This document shows, piece after piece, positions 11,601-21,605 of a DNA stretch of 64,000 nt (its first letter is position 1; each line of letters opens with the position of its first letter). A program made the position numbers and the translations under genes. This stretch comes from Panonychus citri (Eukaryota; Arthropoda; Arachnida; Trombidiformes; Tetranychidae), in the NCBI RefSeq assembly GCF_014898815.1, contig NW_026515548.1:540501-604500 (forward strand), read 5' to 3'. A model generated the notes under the pieces. That model worked only from the letters and a program-made list of their open reading frames with translations, did no database searches and was not told the origin of the DNA.

Positions 11601-13449
11601 GATCGTTCTCGTAATAATAAAGATGCTGTTCCTTAGAGTCCAAAACAAAAAAGTAGTTTTTCCATTTTTTACTCTTTGCGCCTGAAAGAAAAAAGAATTG
11701 TCATTAACATCGAGAATTTTCATCATTTTTCATTCATAACTTACTCTTCTTACTAAGGAAACCTCTCATTCGGACACTTTTATTTGTCTTGGACATTTCT
11801 CTGCTCTCTCTCAAGGTGACGTAAACATCTGACGATTTGTTTCCAATTTCTTGAGATTTTCTCGACACAACAGAGGCTTCTAAAGGAGATTTGAGAACAG
11901 GGTCCCCGAGGCGATATCCAGCAATTATCTGTTCATTTCGATACATAAGAACAATATCCTCTAGAGTCTCAAACATTCTGTTTCCCATTATGTATCTGGA
12001 TCCTCGTTTCTCAATTCGAAATCGATGAATGGTATTACTCATATAGAAGAACAGGGAATAGTGACCTGGACTATTGTCACTATTTTTCACTAGAAAACTT
12101 CCAGATCCCACTAGAATGACAAGAGAAAAATGATTCTAATCTTGTTTAAATAACAAATTATTAATACTCACTTTTTCGTAACTTTTCAACTGCTTCGTCC
12201 TTACTGATCGACCCATGAAACCACGGATAGATATCATTGGGATCACTATTATCCTCCTATTATTCAATCAAGAAAATAATTAAAATAACAAGATCAAGTT
12301 GAACCTAAAATAACTAACAAGTTCTTCGACAAGTTGTTTGAAAACAAGTCCACTTTCTTGTGTTCTTTCAAGAGTACACCAAAGCCAACCGTCTCCTAGA
12401 TCATTATGGACAGTGAAAATATCGCCTCTTGAAAAACTAAAGGTAAAAAATAGATTAGCCAATGAAGAAAATGTAAGTTGAATTGAAAACTATCGAAAGG
12501 AAGCAGATTTTGTCTTTAATTACCTTAATTCGTCAGTCTCAGGTAACTGTGAATACGGTAAAACAGCAATGACTCGTTTTTCTGCACGAAAAGGCTAAAA
12601 AAGATGAGATAACAATAGAATTTGCAATCAGAATGTGTGATGAAAAGTAAACTGATGGAAGAAAAAACCAAATTGTCGTGAGTGTTTGTGAAAATTTCTT
12701 CTACCTCTTTGGGTACAACTGGATGAAGAAGTCTTTCTTTTTTGAGTAAATCACAGAAACTGGTATAAAATCCAATCAAATGCCGAAGAGATGAGAATTG
12801 TCGACCACCAATGTAATAAGCACCGAAAAGCGATTTAATTTGGAAATGATTGATTCCAGATTCACCCGCATATGATAGTACAAAAAGTCCTTTTTTACGG
12901 TCACTTTCGCGAACCAGATAACTTCCAACTTTATCATTTCCAAGTAACAATTGTTCAGCTGTAGTACGATTCATCTTACGATGTAACCACCTATTAAAAT
13001 GTCGAGAGTAAAAAGATAAACAAAAACAATGAGAAAAGAAGCTTTGAAGAAATTCAGAAAGAGAAGGGATTCCAATAAGAACCAAAGGAAATCAGGTTAA
13101 ATCCTTTGCTCTATCATCTTATGGACATTGAATCCATGAGAAGATGATTATGATAAGCAAATGAGAAATAGCGCAATTTGCGTTTCAAGGGGTTAAACTA
13201 ACGGTTTGAGAGTTATTAAGATGTGGAAAAGGATAAAGGAAAAGAAGATAATTCATACATAGCTTCAGGTGGAGAAAACGAGGCCATGTCAGTTCTATCG
13301 TCCACTTCATCTCCATCAAATGGATCAAACTCTTCATCGCCGGTAACATCATCAGAGAAATAGCTTTTAGGTCGATGATTTCCACAGAAACGATGATTAT
13401 TTTGTGAAGAGTGGCGGTCAATCAACCGTCTATGGAAGTGATCACTCAT
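8659..13449 (-). CDS. RASA1: p120 RasGAP (RASA1/vap orthologue)
   Basis: GTPase-activating protein that switches off Ras downstream of tyrosine kinases. Thirteen exons join in phase, in transcript order: 13449-13259, 12990-12705, 12594-12524, 12436-12319, 12256-12172, 12110-11745, 11681-11437, 10970-9979, 9893-9826, 9491-9403, 9073-8996, 8937-8815, 8748-8659; 933 residues (human 1047). Domains: acidic N-terminus; SH2 (about 64-158, SYLVRES with Arg91); SH3 (165-222, VLPYSQLPETDEL, DGWLW); second SH2 (233-330); PH (365-465); C2 (480-590); RasGAP (610-865) with the arginine finger in TLFRMNSL (Arg677) and the FIFLRLICPAILNPR motif. Oddity: the second SH2 has SFLVKNSDN, with Lys259 at the position of the phosphotyrosine-binding Arg. 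The start at 13449 is the first ATG in frame; an earlier exon cannot be excluded. Confidence 0.95.
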
Positions 13450-13800
13450 CGTAGAGAAAAAGGCAAAGTAAATGAGGAATGAAAGAATAACAAGAGAGGC
13501 AAGAAGACAGAAGAAGAGAGACGAAGATGAAAACTAGAGAGAAAAAGAGAAATAGAAAACAAGCAAAGAAAAGAGATGAGATTATGAGAAAATGGTCAAA
13601 GATGAATAAGTGAGAGAGAAAAAAGAATCAATGAAAACGTTAACGAATTTCAATTAACATGGAAGAGAGAAATGAACAATGAGATATGAGAAATATCAAC
13701 ACACATTCACGGTTCCTCTTTTCCAGGTTCAGCCATTTTGAGATGATGGAAATGTGATGACATTTATTGGGAGAAAACAAAACAAGGTAACAAATTAAAT
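13450..13800. other. RASA1 5' flank, purine-rich
   Basis: From 13450 to about 13640 the + strand is strongly A/G-rich (pyrimidine-rich on the RASA1 strand), consistent with a 5' UTR or promoter tract. No exon is evident. Confidence 0.4.
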
Positions 13801-14191
13801 GGTTAGACGATACGAGTGTTTGTCAGCTCAACATTTTCACTTGCAGCTCATTTTTTTCGGCTGATGGTTCCAGCTACAAATGAAAATGGACTGAAATGTT
13901 CATTTATTGTGTTTGTTTAAATTGAATTAGGTTGAGTTTTCACGTTTAAGGGTCACTGTGGAAGGAGAGGCCTGGAGGTCCTAAGACAGTCAAACGGTCA
14001 CACAGTTAGTGTCAAGGCAGCTAATAACCTCTATCTTTACTAATCCCTTATTTTTACCGTTATGTGTGGACTGATTTGTACTTTCTATTACCAACAAGTG
14101 TAAAAAAATCATAAATTGTCCAATTAATGGACCAGTTCATCAGAACATCAGAAAACGTTGAGCTGACAAACATTCGTATCGTCGTCTTACC
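13801..14191. mobile_element. MITE-like terminal-inverted-repeat element
   Basis: A 391-bp element bounded by imperfect inverted repeats. The left end at 13801-13838 starts GGTTAGACGATACGAGTGTT and the right end at 14151-14191 is its reverse complement, with a 3-nt insertion and two mismatches; both contain TGTTTGTCAGCTCAAC. The interior has no long open frame, so it would be non-autonomous. No perfect target-site duplication is visible: the flanks share only the end of an AATTAAAT/AGCTAAAT pair. Its right edge coincides with the end of the inverted repeat shared with 20.5-21.4 kb. Superfamily not identified. Confidence 0.75.
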
Positions 14192-14968
14192 AGCTAAATC
14201 ATAAATACTGACGATACACTTGGAAACAAGATTAGAGTAAATTAAAATAACTGATTATCAATCTCGTAATTTGCAAATCTCTGGAGACCAGAAAAGATAG
14301 TGAGATAGAAAGAAGAAAAATGTAAGAGGAACCATTGATCATGTTACCAATACAGAAAATGGTTCATGTAGAATGTGAGTATGCGTTTCCCAATAGCTCA
14401 AAGGAAAGTAATTGGCGATCAAGAAAATTATCGTGAAAAGGAATAGCAAACTTGCACCTTTGTCGATCCATTTTCATAATTATTAAGCTTTTCAATTGCA
14501 CTTTCAGAGTAAACAACAATCGATGCATTAATTGTTATTCATCTGGAAGAAAAGAGAAGATGAATGTGAATGTGATGATAACACTTACCCAATTGTTTCT
14601 TCTCGGTTCCTAGACTCACAAGATCTGGTGGGGATGAAGTCGTTCACCAAGCTGGACAGACAAACTCGAACACATTATGACGTTGGTGGGTTTGGGTTGA
14701 TGATGTAGATGAAATAGTAAAAATAATAAGAATAATAAACTAAAATTGAGGAGAAGATGAAAGAAAGATCTTGATCAAGATGAAGGTCCACTTGATGAGA
14801 AAACAATTTGGAAAAATGGACAATCTGTTGTCTTTTTTCAATCTTCTCCTACAATAGAATTGGTCACCAAACTAAAAGGAAGTATAATCTTAAATTGTTC
14901 GTAACAAAAATCAACAATAAATTAGAAATCAAACAAATACTGAAAAACATTGATTCTCAAGCCAATGA
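14192..14968. repeat. Left arm of large inverted repeat
   Basis: This segment matches the reverse complement of about 20468-21413 with small indels. It contains a damaged, single-unit version of the signal-peptide exon found at 20755-20983 of the right arm (here around 14580-14685 on the - strand), including the conserved donor context CAATTGGGTAAGT. The left version reads out of frame after a few codons, so this arm is the decayed one. Confidence 0.85.
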
Positions 14969-15360
14969 GCTCAAATCGTTTCTCTTTACCAGAGTTGTTC
15001 CGATCCGAAAAATGATCGATCAGATCGATTTGTGAGCAAGAAAAGTTGATCGATCTCAACTTTCAGAAAATCGATCACTAAAAAAACCACGTGACTTTCG
15101 ATAAAAATTTAAAAGTCGAAAATTAATTCATAAAAGAGAACCGGCACAAATGATAAAATGTATATTCATCATGTATACTCTCATCGCAATGATCTTTCCG
15201 AATATCATATTATAAATTGTATTGACCCGATAAAAGTGAATATAATTTGTTTCGTTTTGTTTGATTGTTTGATTTAGGAAAAATAAATAAACTCTTTTAA
15301 TTGACGTTAAGAAAATTCATTCACATCTCAGGTTTTTGAAAACGAGATCCTATTAAAATA
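14969..15360. other. Spacer, POMT2 3' flank
   Basis: The stretch 15213-15360 is the POMT2 3' flank and recurs at 7048-7200. Before it, 15010-15075 holds repeated GATCGATC-type palindromic words. A 75-codon + frame (14808-15035) has no recognisable family. Confidence 0.45.
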
Positions 15361-17655
15361 TTAAAATTCCCAAGATTCGAGCCATCTTAATTCTGTTAAT
15401 GTGTGATTCGATTCAGCTCCTGGTTCAACTTTGGTTCCATAACTTAAAGGTGAGAAGAGGTAAAAACTATGAACAATTGATGAAACGACGACCCCATAAG
15501 AGATATGAAAAATGGTCTTCGCAAGGTGAGGCCAAATCAATTTAGGGACATTTCTGATAACGTAATCGACTACAACAGCTGATAACATGCTACTGAATAT
15601 TAAAGCTGGAAAATAGTGATGAAAGTACAAAACTCGTCCCATTGCGAAAAACGGGAAATAGTGAAGAGCCCAACCGATGAGTAGCCAAACTGAAGCACTG
15701 GTCAGTTTCGAGTTTTGGTCTTTGATATCGGCTTTTTCGGTGCATCCGCGCTGTTCCCTCACGAGAACTACGACCTGGAGGATTAAATAGATCACCATGA
15801 TAGCAATGTTTGCCCACCAGATGATTGGATTACCAAGAAGGTAAATTTTATATTCGTTTCCAGAGAAAAATTGTCCTCGATAATTAATCGGCCATTGCCA
15901 GGGCCTTGAAGTGACCTCCCCTTCCTTTGGTTTGAGTCCAGCGTTTCCTTGGAGCATAACTGCATGAGATTCGATCAATTTCTCGAGAAAAGAAGGAGCA
16001 TATTCTCTGAAACTCGCATTCGGTAAACGCGGGAAAAAATTATCTTCGATATTCCAGACAGAATTTTTGTCAAGCACATTCGGTGAACAAGTAACTTCCA
16101 TCTGTTCATAGCCCCATTTAGGTAATTGCTTCGAGTGAGAGTGAAGAGCACAACCTACAAAGTAATGTACCAATCGAAATTTACTGGTTATCGTCGACAA
16201 GATTTCTCCTTGTTTTCCTTTGTCGATCTCTACTCTCCAAACATCATTTGCATCGCCAACACCATTTTCCCCATAACAAGTGACTTGATAGTGTTTTTTG
16301 GTTACTGGTGCTCGTTCTCGATGGCCATGTAAATTTCGAGTTGTCACTTGGTGTTCTAAGCGAATCAGATCTCCGTGTTTAACAAGCTCGATTTCATCCT
16401 TTTCTGGATTCGGCTCTTTGTCATACTTTTTGACAATCCATTTGTTGTTTTCATCTTTATGTGAATAAGCGGTGACTTGTTGTTGTCTTGCTCCAACTCC
16501 ATCAGGGTAAAGGTGCCAATGAGAGTGGAGATAACCACCGCCAGTGCGATGGTTTTTAAGAGTAATCACAGCTCCGTAGGCGACATGACGAGGCATTGAT
16601 GTGTTGAACAATGAGCTACCTTCTAATTGCGATTGAAAGGCTGAACTGTAGAACCCGTCACCAGGTCCACTTTTGTAGAGCACAGCCAAGTGTATCCAGA
16701 AAAAAGTGACATAAATGGCGATCGGTAATAAGATTAAACCAAAGACACGAGCGATAAAATGCTTTCCAATTGCGACCATTGGTAAATCGCAATCTCCTAA
16801 GAGTTCCCAAAGCTCAAAGATCGTTCGTAACCCAACCAGAATGACAACAAAAAGGCCAACAAATTTGACGCTCATTGCACAGGCCAGAAAAGTGCCGGTC
16901 CAGATCAACCAAAACCACCAATAGAGACTAAATGGTTTATCTTTGCAAGAGCCAAATTTCACTGAGCCCATAAACGAACCAACTACGAAAAAGAGTAGAA
17001 TTGGATCGAGTAAAATGTATTGTGACAATGTGAGAAAACCAATGTCGAAAGTAATTAAACCAGCGGCCAACATTGATGCACTTAATGATCTTGTCAATTC
17101 CCAAACGATTACAAATGAAAAAGGGATAATTAAAGCTCCAAGTGTAACACAGAAAAGTCTCATTCCAAGATAATGGTGATCACCATATTTGTCTCCTGGT
17201 TTATTAAAGGCAAAGGTTCCATTGTAACCTGTCAATTTACCTGATAAACCGATGAGCATCTAGATGAGAGTAATTAGAGAATAGAAATTAAAATCAATGA
17301 TCAAAATTGATTCCAACAAGAGAAACCACTTACCTTACCGAGCGGTGGATGAACGTCAAAGAAAAAAGTGTTGTTTATGTAATAAGAACCCATTTTACCA
17401 AAATGTGTTTCATCCCAACTGATTAAAGAAAGGTTAAAGTTAAAATTAATTCTATTCAATCAATTAATCAACAACAAACAGAATCAATACTAACCATACA
17501 TGATCAGGTTCCTCAATTTTATACAGTCTCGTAGTAAATGCAAGTAGAAAGGCCAAAAGAAGACAACATCTGAAGTTCATGGGTCCATTTTGATTTGTCG
17601 ATGATTTCGTGGAATCCTGTTGATTATTGTCCTTTTTATTTCCACCCTTGTTCAT
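15361..17655 (-). CDS. POMT2: Protein O-mannosyltransferase 2 (POMT2)
   Basis: ER membrane enzyme that, in a complex with POMT1, transfers mannose from dolichyl-phosphate mannose to Ser/Thr, as on dystroglycan and cell-surface receptors. Three exons, 17655-17495, 17418-17334 and 17259-15361, join in phase for 714 residues (human 750). Near the N-terminus a membrane segment is followed by RLYKIEEPDHVCWDETHFGK, the acidic catalytic loop of the PMT family. Then come MGSYYINNTFFFDVHPPLGK, several membrane segments, the MIR domain (about residues 310-520, HSHWHLYPDGVGARQQQVTAY) and the C-terminal membrane part with HYFPFFAMGRVLYFHHYFPA. The C-terminus RWLESWEF resembles the family end. This is the only intact copy of three in the window. 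Its neighbours are RASA1 on one side and its own tandem duplicate upstream. Confidence 0.96.
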
Positions 17656-20177
17656 GGTGAAGTCACTTGATTAAATAATTAACGGAAAGATTAATGGTCA
17701 CATCGGAATAAAAGAAATTACCAAAACTCTGATGGTTGAAAATGTTGCCACTTTCAAGTGAATTCTGGTAACTGGTCCTACAAGGGCCAAGTCATCAAAG
17801 AACAAGAAACAATTCAGCAAATGAAAAGTGAGAGAACAAAATTCAAATATTTAACACCAATGAACAAAAAGAAAAGAACAATTTAATCAACAGAAAGAGA
17901 AAAAAATCTAAGCAATAAAATAATATTTTCTCCAGGAAGAGAAACAAACAACCAACAAGGAAAAAATTCTTTTCATTTGGTGATTGACAACAAACGGTGC
18001 ATCCGCGCTGTTCCTCACGAGAACTACGACCTGGAGGATTAAATAGATCACCATGATAGCAATGTTTGCCCACCAGATGATTGGATTACCAAGAAGGTAA
18101 ATTTTATATTCGTTTCCAGAGAAAATTGTCCTCGATAATTAATCGGCCATTGCAGGGTCTTGAAGTGACCCCTTCCTTTGGTTTGAGTCCAGCGTTTCCT
18201 GGAGCATAACTGCATGAGATTCGATCAATTTCTCGAGAAAAGAAGGAGCATATTCTCTGAAACTCGCATTCGGTAAACGTGGGAAAATTATCTTCGATAT
18301 TCCAGACAGAATTTTGTCACACATTCGGTGAACAAGTAACTTCCATCTGTTCATAGCCCCATTTAGGTAATTGTTTGAGTGAGAGTGAGCACAACCTACA
18401 AAGTAATGTACCAATCGAAATTTACTGGTTATCGTCGACAAGATTTCTCCTTGTTTTCCTTTGTCGATCTCTACTCCAAACATCATTTGCATCGCCAACA
18501 CCATTTTCCCATAACAAGTGACTTGATAGTGTTTTTTGTTACTGGTGCTCGTTCTCGATGGCCATGTAAATTCGAGTTGTCACTTGCGTTCCAAGCGAAT
18601 CAGATCTCCGTGTTTAACAAGCTCGATTTCATCCTTTTCTGGATTCGGCCTTTGTCATACTTTTGACAATCCATTTGTTGTTTTCATCTTTATGTGAATA
18701 AGCGGTGACTTGTTGTTGTCTTGCTCCAACTCCATCAGGGTAAATGATGAGATAACCACCGCCAGTGCGATGGTTTTAAGAGTAATCACAGCCCCAGGCG
18801 ACATGACGAGGCATTGATGTGTTGAACAATGAGCTACCTTCTAATTGCGATTGAAAGGCTGAACTGTAGAACCCGTCACCAGGTCCATTTGTAGAGCACA
18901 GCCAGTGTATCCAGAAAAAGTGACATAAATGGCGATCGGTAAAAGATTAAACCAAAGACACGAGCGATAAATGCTTTCCAATTGCGACCATTGGTAAATC
19001 GCTCCTAAGAGTTCCCAAAGCTCAAAGATCGTTCGTAACCCAACCAGAATGACAACAAAAGGCCAACAAATTTGACGCTCATTGCACAGGCCAGAAAAGT
19101 GCCGGTCCAGATCAACCAAAACCACCAATAGAGATAAATTCTTGCAAGAGCCAAATTTCACTGAGCCCATAAACGAACCAACTACGAAAAGAGTAGAATT
19201 GATCGAGTAAAATGTATTGTGACAATGTGAGAAAACCAATGTCGAAAGTAATTAAACAGCGGCCAACATTGATGCACTTAATGATCTTGTCAACCCCAAA
19301 TTACAAATGAAAAAGGGATAATTAAAGCTCCAAGTGTAACACAGAAAAGTCTCATTCCAAGATAATGGTGATCACCATATTTGTCTCCTGGTTTATTAAA
19401 GGCAAAGGTTCCATTGTAACCTGTCAATTTACCTGATAAACCGATGAGCATCTAGATGAGAGTAATTAGAGAATAGAAATTAAAATCAATGATCAAAATT
19501 GATTCCAACAAGAGAAACCACTTACCTTACCGAGCGGTGGATGAACGTCAAAGAAAAAAGTGTTGTTTATGTAATAAGAACCCATTTTACCGAAATGTGT
19601 TTCATCCCAACTGATTAAAGAAAGGTTAAAGTTAAAATTAATTCTATTCAATCAATTAATCAAAAACAAACAGAATCAATACTAACCATACATGATCAGG
19701 TTCCTCAATTTTATACAGTCTCGTAGTAAATGCAAGTAGAAAAAAAAAGACAACATCTAAAGTTCATGGGTCCATTTTGATTTGTCGATGATTTCGTGGA
19801 ATCCTGTTGATTATTGTCCTTTTCCACCCTTCTTGTTCATGGTGAAGTCACTTGATTAAATAATTAACGAGGAAAGATTAATGGTCACATCGGAAAAAAA
19901 TTACCAAAACTCTGATGGTTGAAAATGTTGCCACTTTCAAGTGAATTCTGGTAACTGGTCCTACAAGGGCCAAGTCATCAAAGAACAAGAAACAATTCAG
20001 CAAATGAAAAGTGAGAGAACAAAATTCAAATATTTAACACCAATGAACAAAAAGAAAAGAACAATTTAATCAACAGAAAGAGAAAAAAATCTAAGCAATA
20101 AAATAATATTTTCTCCAGGAAGAGAAACAAACAACCAACAAGGAAAAAATTCTTTTCATTTGGTGATTGACAACAAA
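15738..20177. repeat. Direct tandem duplication of POMT2 segment
   Basis: Unit 1 is 15738-17994 (2257 bp) and unit 2 is 17995-20177 (2183 bp). Both start CGGTGCATCCGCGCTGTTC and end TTGACAACAAA, and they abut exactly at 17994/17995. Each unit covers most of the last POMT2 exon, both introns, exons 1 and 2 and about 340 bp of 5' flank. Unit 2 is shorter by about 74 bp through many deletions of one to a few nucleotides, clustered in 18.0-19.3 kb and again near 19.74-19.9 kb; the stretch 19.31-19.73 kb is nearly unchanged. Confidence 0.92.
17995..19850 (-). pseudogene. Damaged tandem POMT2 copy
   Basis: POMT2-derived part of the second tandem unit. It lacks the sequence beyond parent position 15738, so the last roughly 125 codons are missing. 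Many 1-3 nt losses break the frame repeatedly (for example GGGAAAAAATT in the parent is GGGAAAATT here, and GAATTTTTGTC is GAATTTTGTC). Exons 2 and 1 near 19.52-19.85 kb and their splice sites are still recognisable. It cannot encode an active enzyme as written. The deletion-heavy pattern with few substitutions could reflect sequence error rather than decay. Confidence 0.88.
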
Positions 20178-20310
20178 GAGAATCTCTTTTCGTTTTTTCC
20201 TGTTTTTTTCTCTTTGTTGATTTTTGAATTTTCTGTTGATTGTTTTTTTTAATTTGTTCTTTTCTTTTTCTCTAAATTTTGGTGTTTAATTTTTACGAAA
20301 CAATCACAAG
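20030..20310. repeat. Fold-back palindrome after tandem copy
   Basis: The core AAAGAGAATCTCTTT lies at about 20175-20189. Sequence to its right (20190-20310) resembles the reverse complement of 20030-20150, sharing the blocks that read TTAACACCAA, GAAAAGAACAA and CAATCAACAGAAA in the left arm, with numerous mismatches. This looks like an inversion junction with a short, diverged right arm. Confidence 0.6.
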
Positions 20311-20341
20311 AAATGAGTTTTCTAAGAAAATATCAGTTGGT

Positions 20342-20394
20342 GAATCTTTTCCGTCCAGAGACTGACCGGACCTTTGTTATGGTCTATTGTTTAT
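20342..20394. repeat. Short inverted repeat, copy 1
   Basis: About 53 bp that recur in reverse complement at 21897-21949 with one mismatch (core CCAGAGACTGACCGGACC). The pair brackets the right arm of the larger inverted repeat and the putative phosphatase signal exon. Both copies can be read as LF(R/H)PETDRTFVMVYCL. Confidence 0.85.
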
Positions 20395-20467
20395 GTTTTA
20401 ATAATCATTTTGAACCAATCAAAAAGTTAATTGTCTCGATTTCAATCATGTATCATGATAAATTCAT

Positions 20468-21413
20468 TGGTGTTTTCAATGTGCTTCAGTATTTGTTTTA
20501 TTACTAATTTATTATTGATCTCTTGTTGCCAACAATTTGAGATTATACTTCCTTTTAGTTTGGTGACCAATTCTATTGTAGGAGAAGATTGAAAAAAGAC
20601 AACAGATTGTCCATTTTTCCAAATTGTTTTCTCATCAAGTGGACCTTCATCTTGATCAAGATCTTTCTTTCATCTTCTCCTCAATTTTAGTTTATTATTC
20701 TTATTATTTTTACTATTTCATCTACATCATCAACCCAAACCCACCAACGTCATAATGTATTCAATTAGATTATTTAACTTATTATTAATTGCCTTTCTTG
20801 GTGGTGTCGAGTTTGTCTGTCCAGCTTGGTCAACAACTTCATCTCCACCAGATTGTGAAATTAGATTATTTAACTTATTATTAATTGCCTTTCTTGGTGG
20901 TGTCGAGTTTGTCTGTCCAGCTTGGTCAACAACTTCATCTCCACCAGAACTTGTGAATCTTGGAGCCGAAAAGAAACAATTGGGTAAGTCATTTTTTACA
21001 TTCATCTTCTCTTCCTTCCTCTTCACTGTCCAGCTTATTCCCATCTCTTTGCTTCCAAATGAATAACAATTAATGCATCGATTGTTGTTTACTCTGAAAG
21101 TGCAATTGAAAAGCTTAATAATTATGAAAATGGATCGACAAAGGTGCAAGTTTGCTATTCCTTTTCACGATAATTTTCTTGATCGCCAATTACTTTCCTT
21201 TGAGCTATTGGGAAACGCATACTCACATTCTACATGAACCATTTTCTGTATTGGTAACATGATCAATGGTTCCTCTTACATTTTTCTTCTTTCTATCTCA
21301 CTATCTTTTCTGGTCTCCAGAGATTTGCAAATTACGAGATTGATAATCAGTTATTTTAATTTACTCTAATCTTGTTTCCAAGTGTATCGTCAGTATTTAT
21401 GATTTAGCTTTTC
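20468..21413. repeat. Right arm of large inverted repeat
   Basis: Reverse complement of 14195-14968 with indels. It is longer because of a 96-bp internal tandem duplication and an extra stretch near 21000-21060. It ends at GATTTAGCT, which in the left arm lies immediately next to the terminal-inverted-repeat element. It contains the open signal-peptide exon at 20755-20983. Confidence 0.85.
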
Positions 21414-21563
21414 GGGTTAGATTATTTATTCTTATATCAATAGTTTATCGTGTAAAAAATATAATCTTTGACTCGATCACACGATTCATCTTTGTCTTTC
21501 TGATTAGTCTCTAATGAGTTGATTTCTATTCTCAACAACAATGTTATCTTCAGTTTCCATCAT

Positions 21564-21605
<42 letters not shown>

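Noticed and set aside
18139..19239. Second functional POMT2 gene
   Set aside because: Many frame-breaking small deletions and missing 3' end; at most a pseudogene or assembly duplicate.
20755..20983. Signal exon as part of a separate secreted peptide gene rather than the phosphatase
   Set aside because: Its phase-1 donor joins the phosphatase exon at 22279 exactly in frame and no other acceptor with a continuing frame was found between them; still only an inference, discussed under findings.
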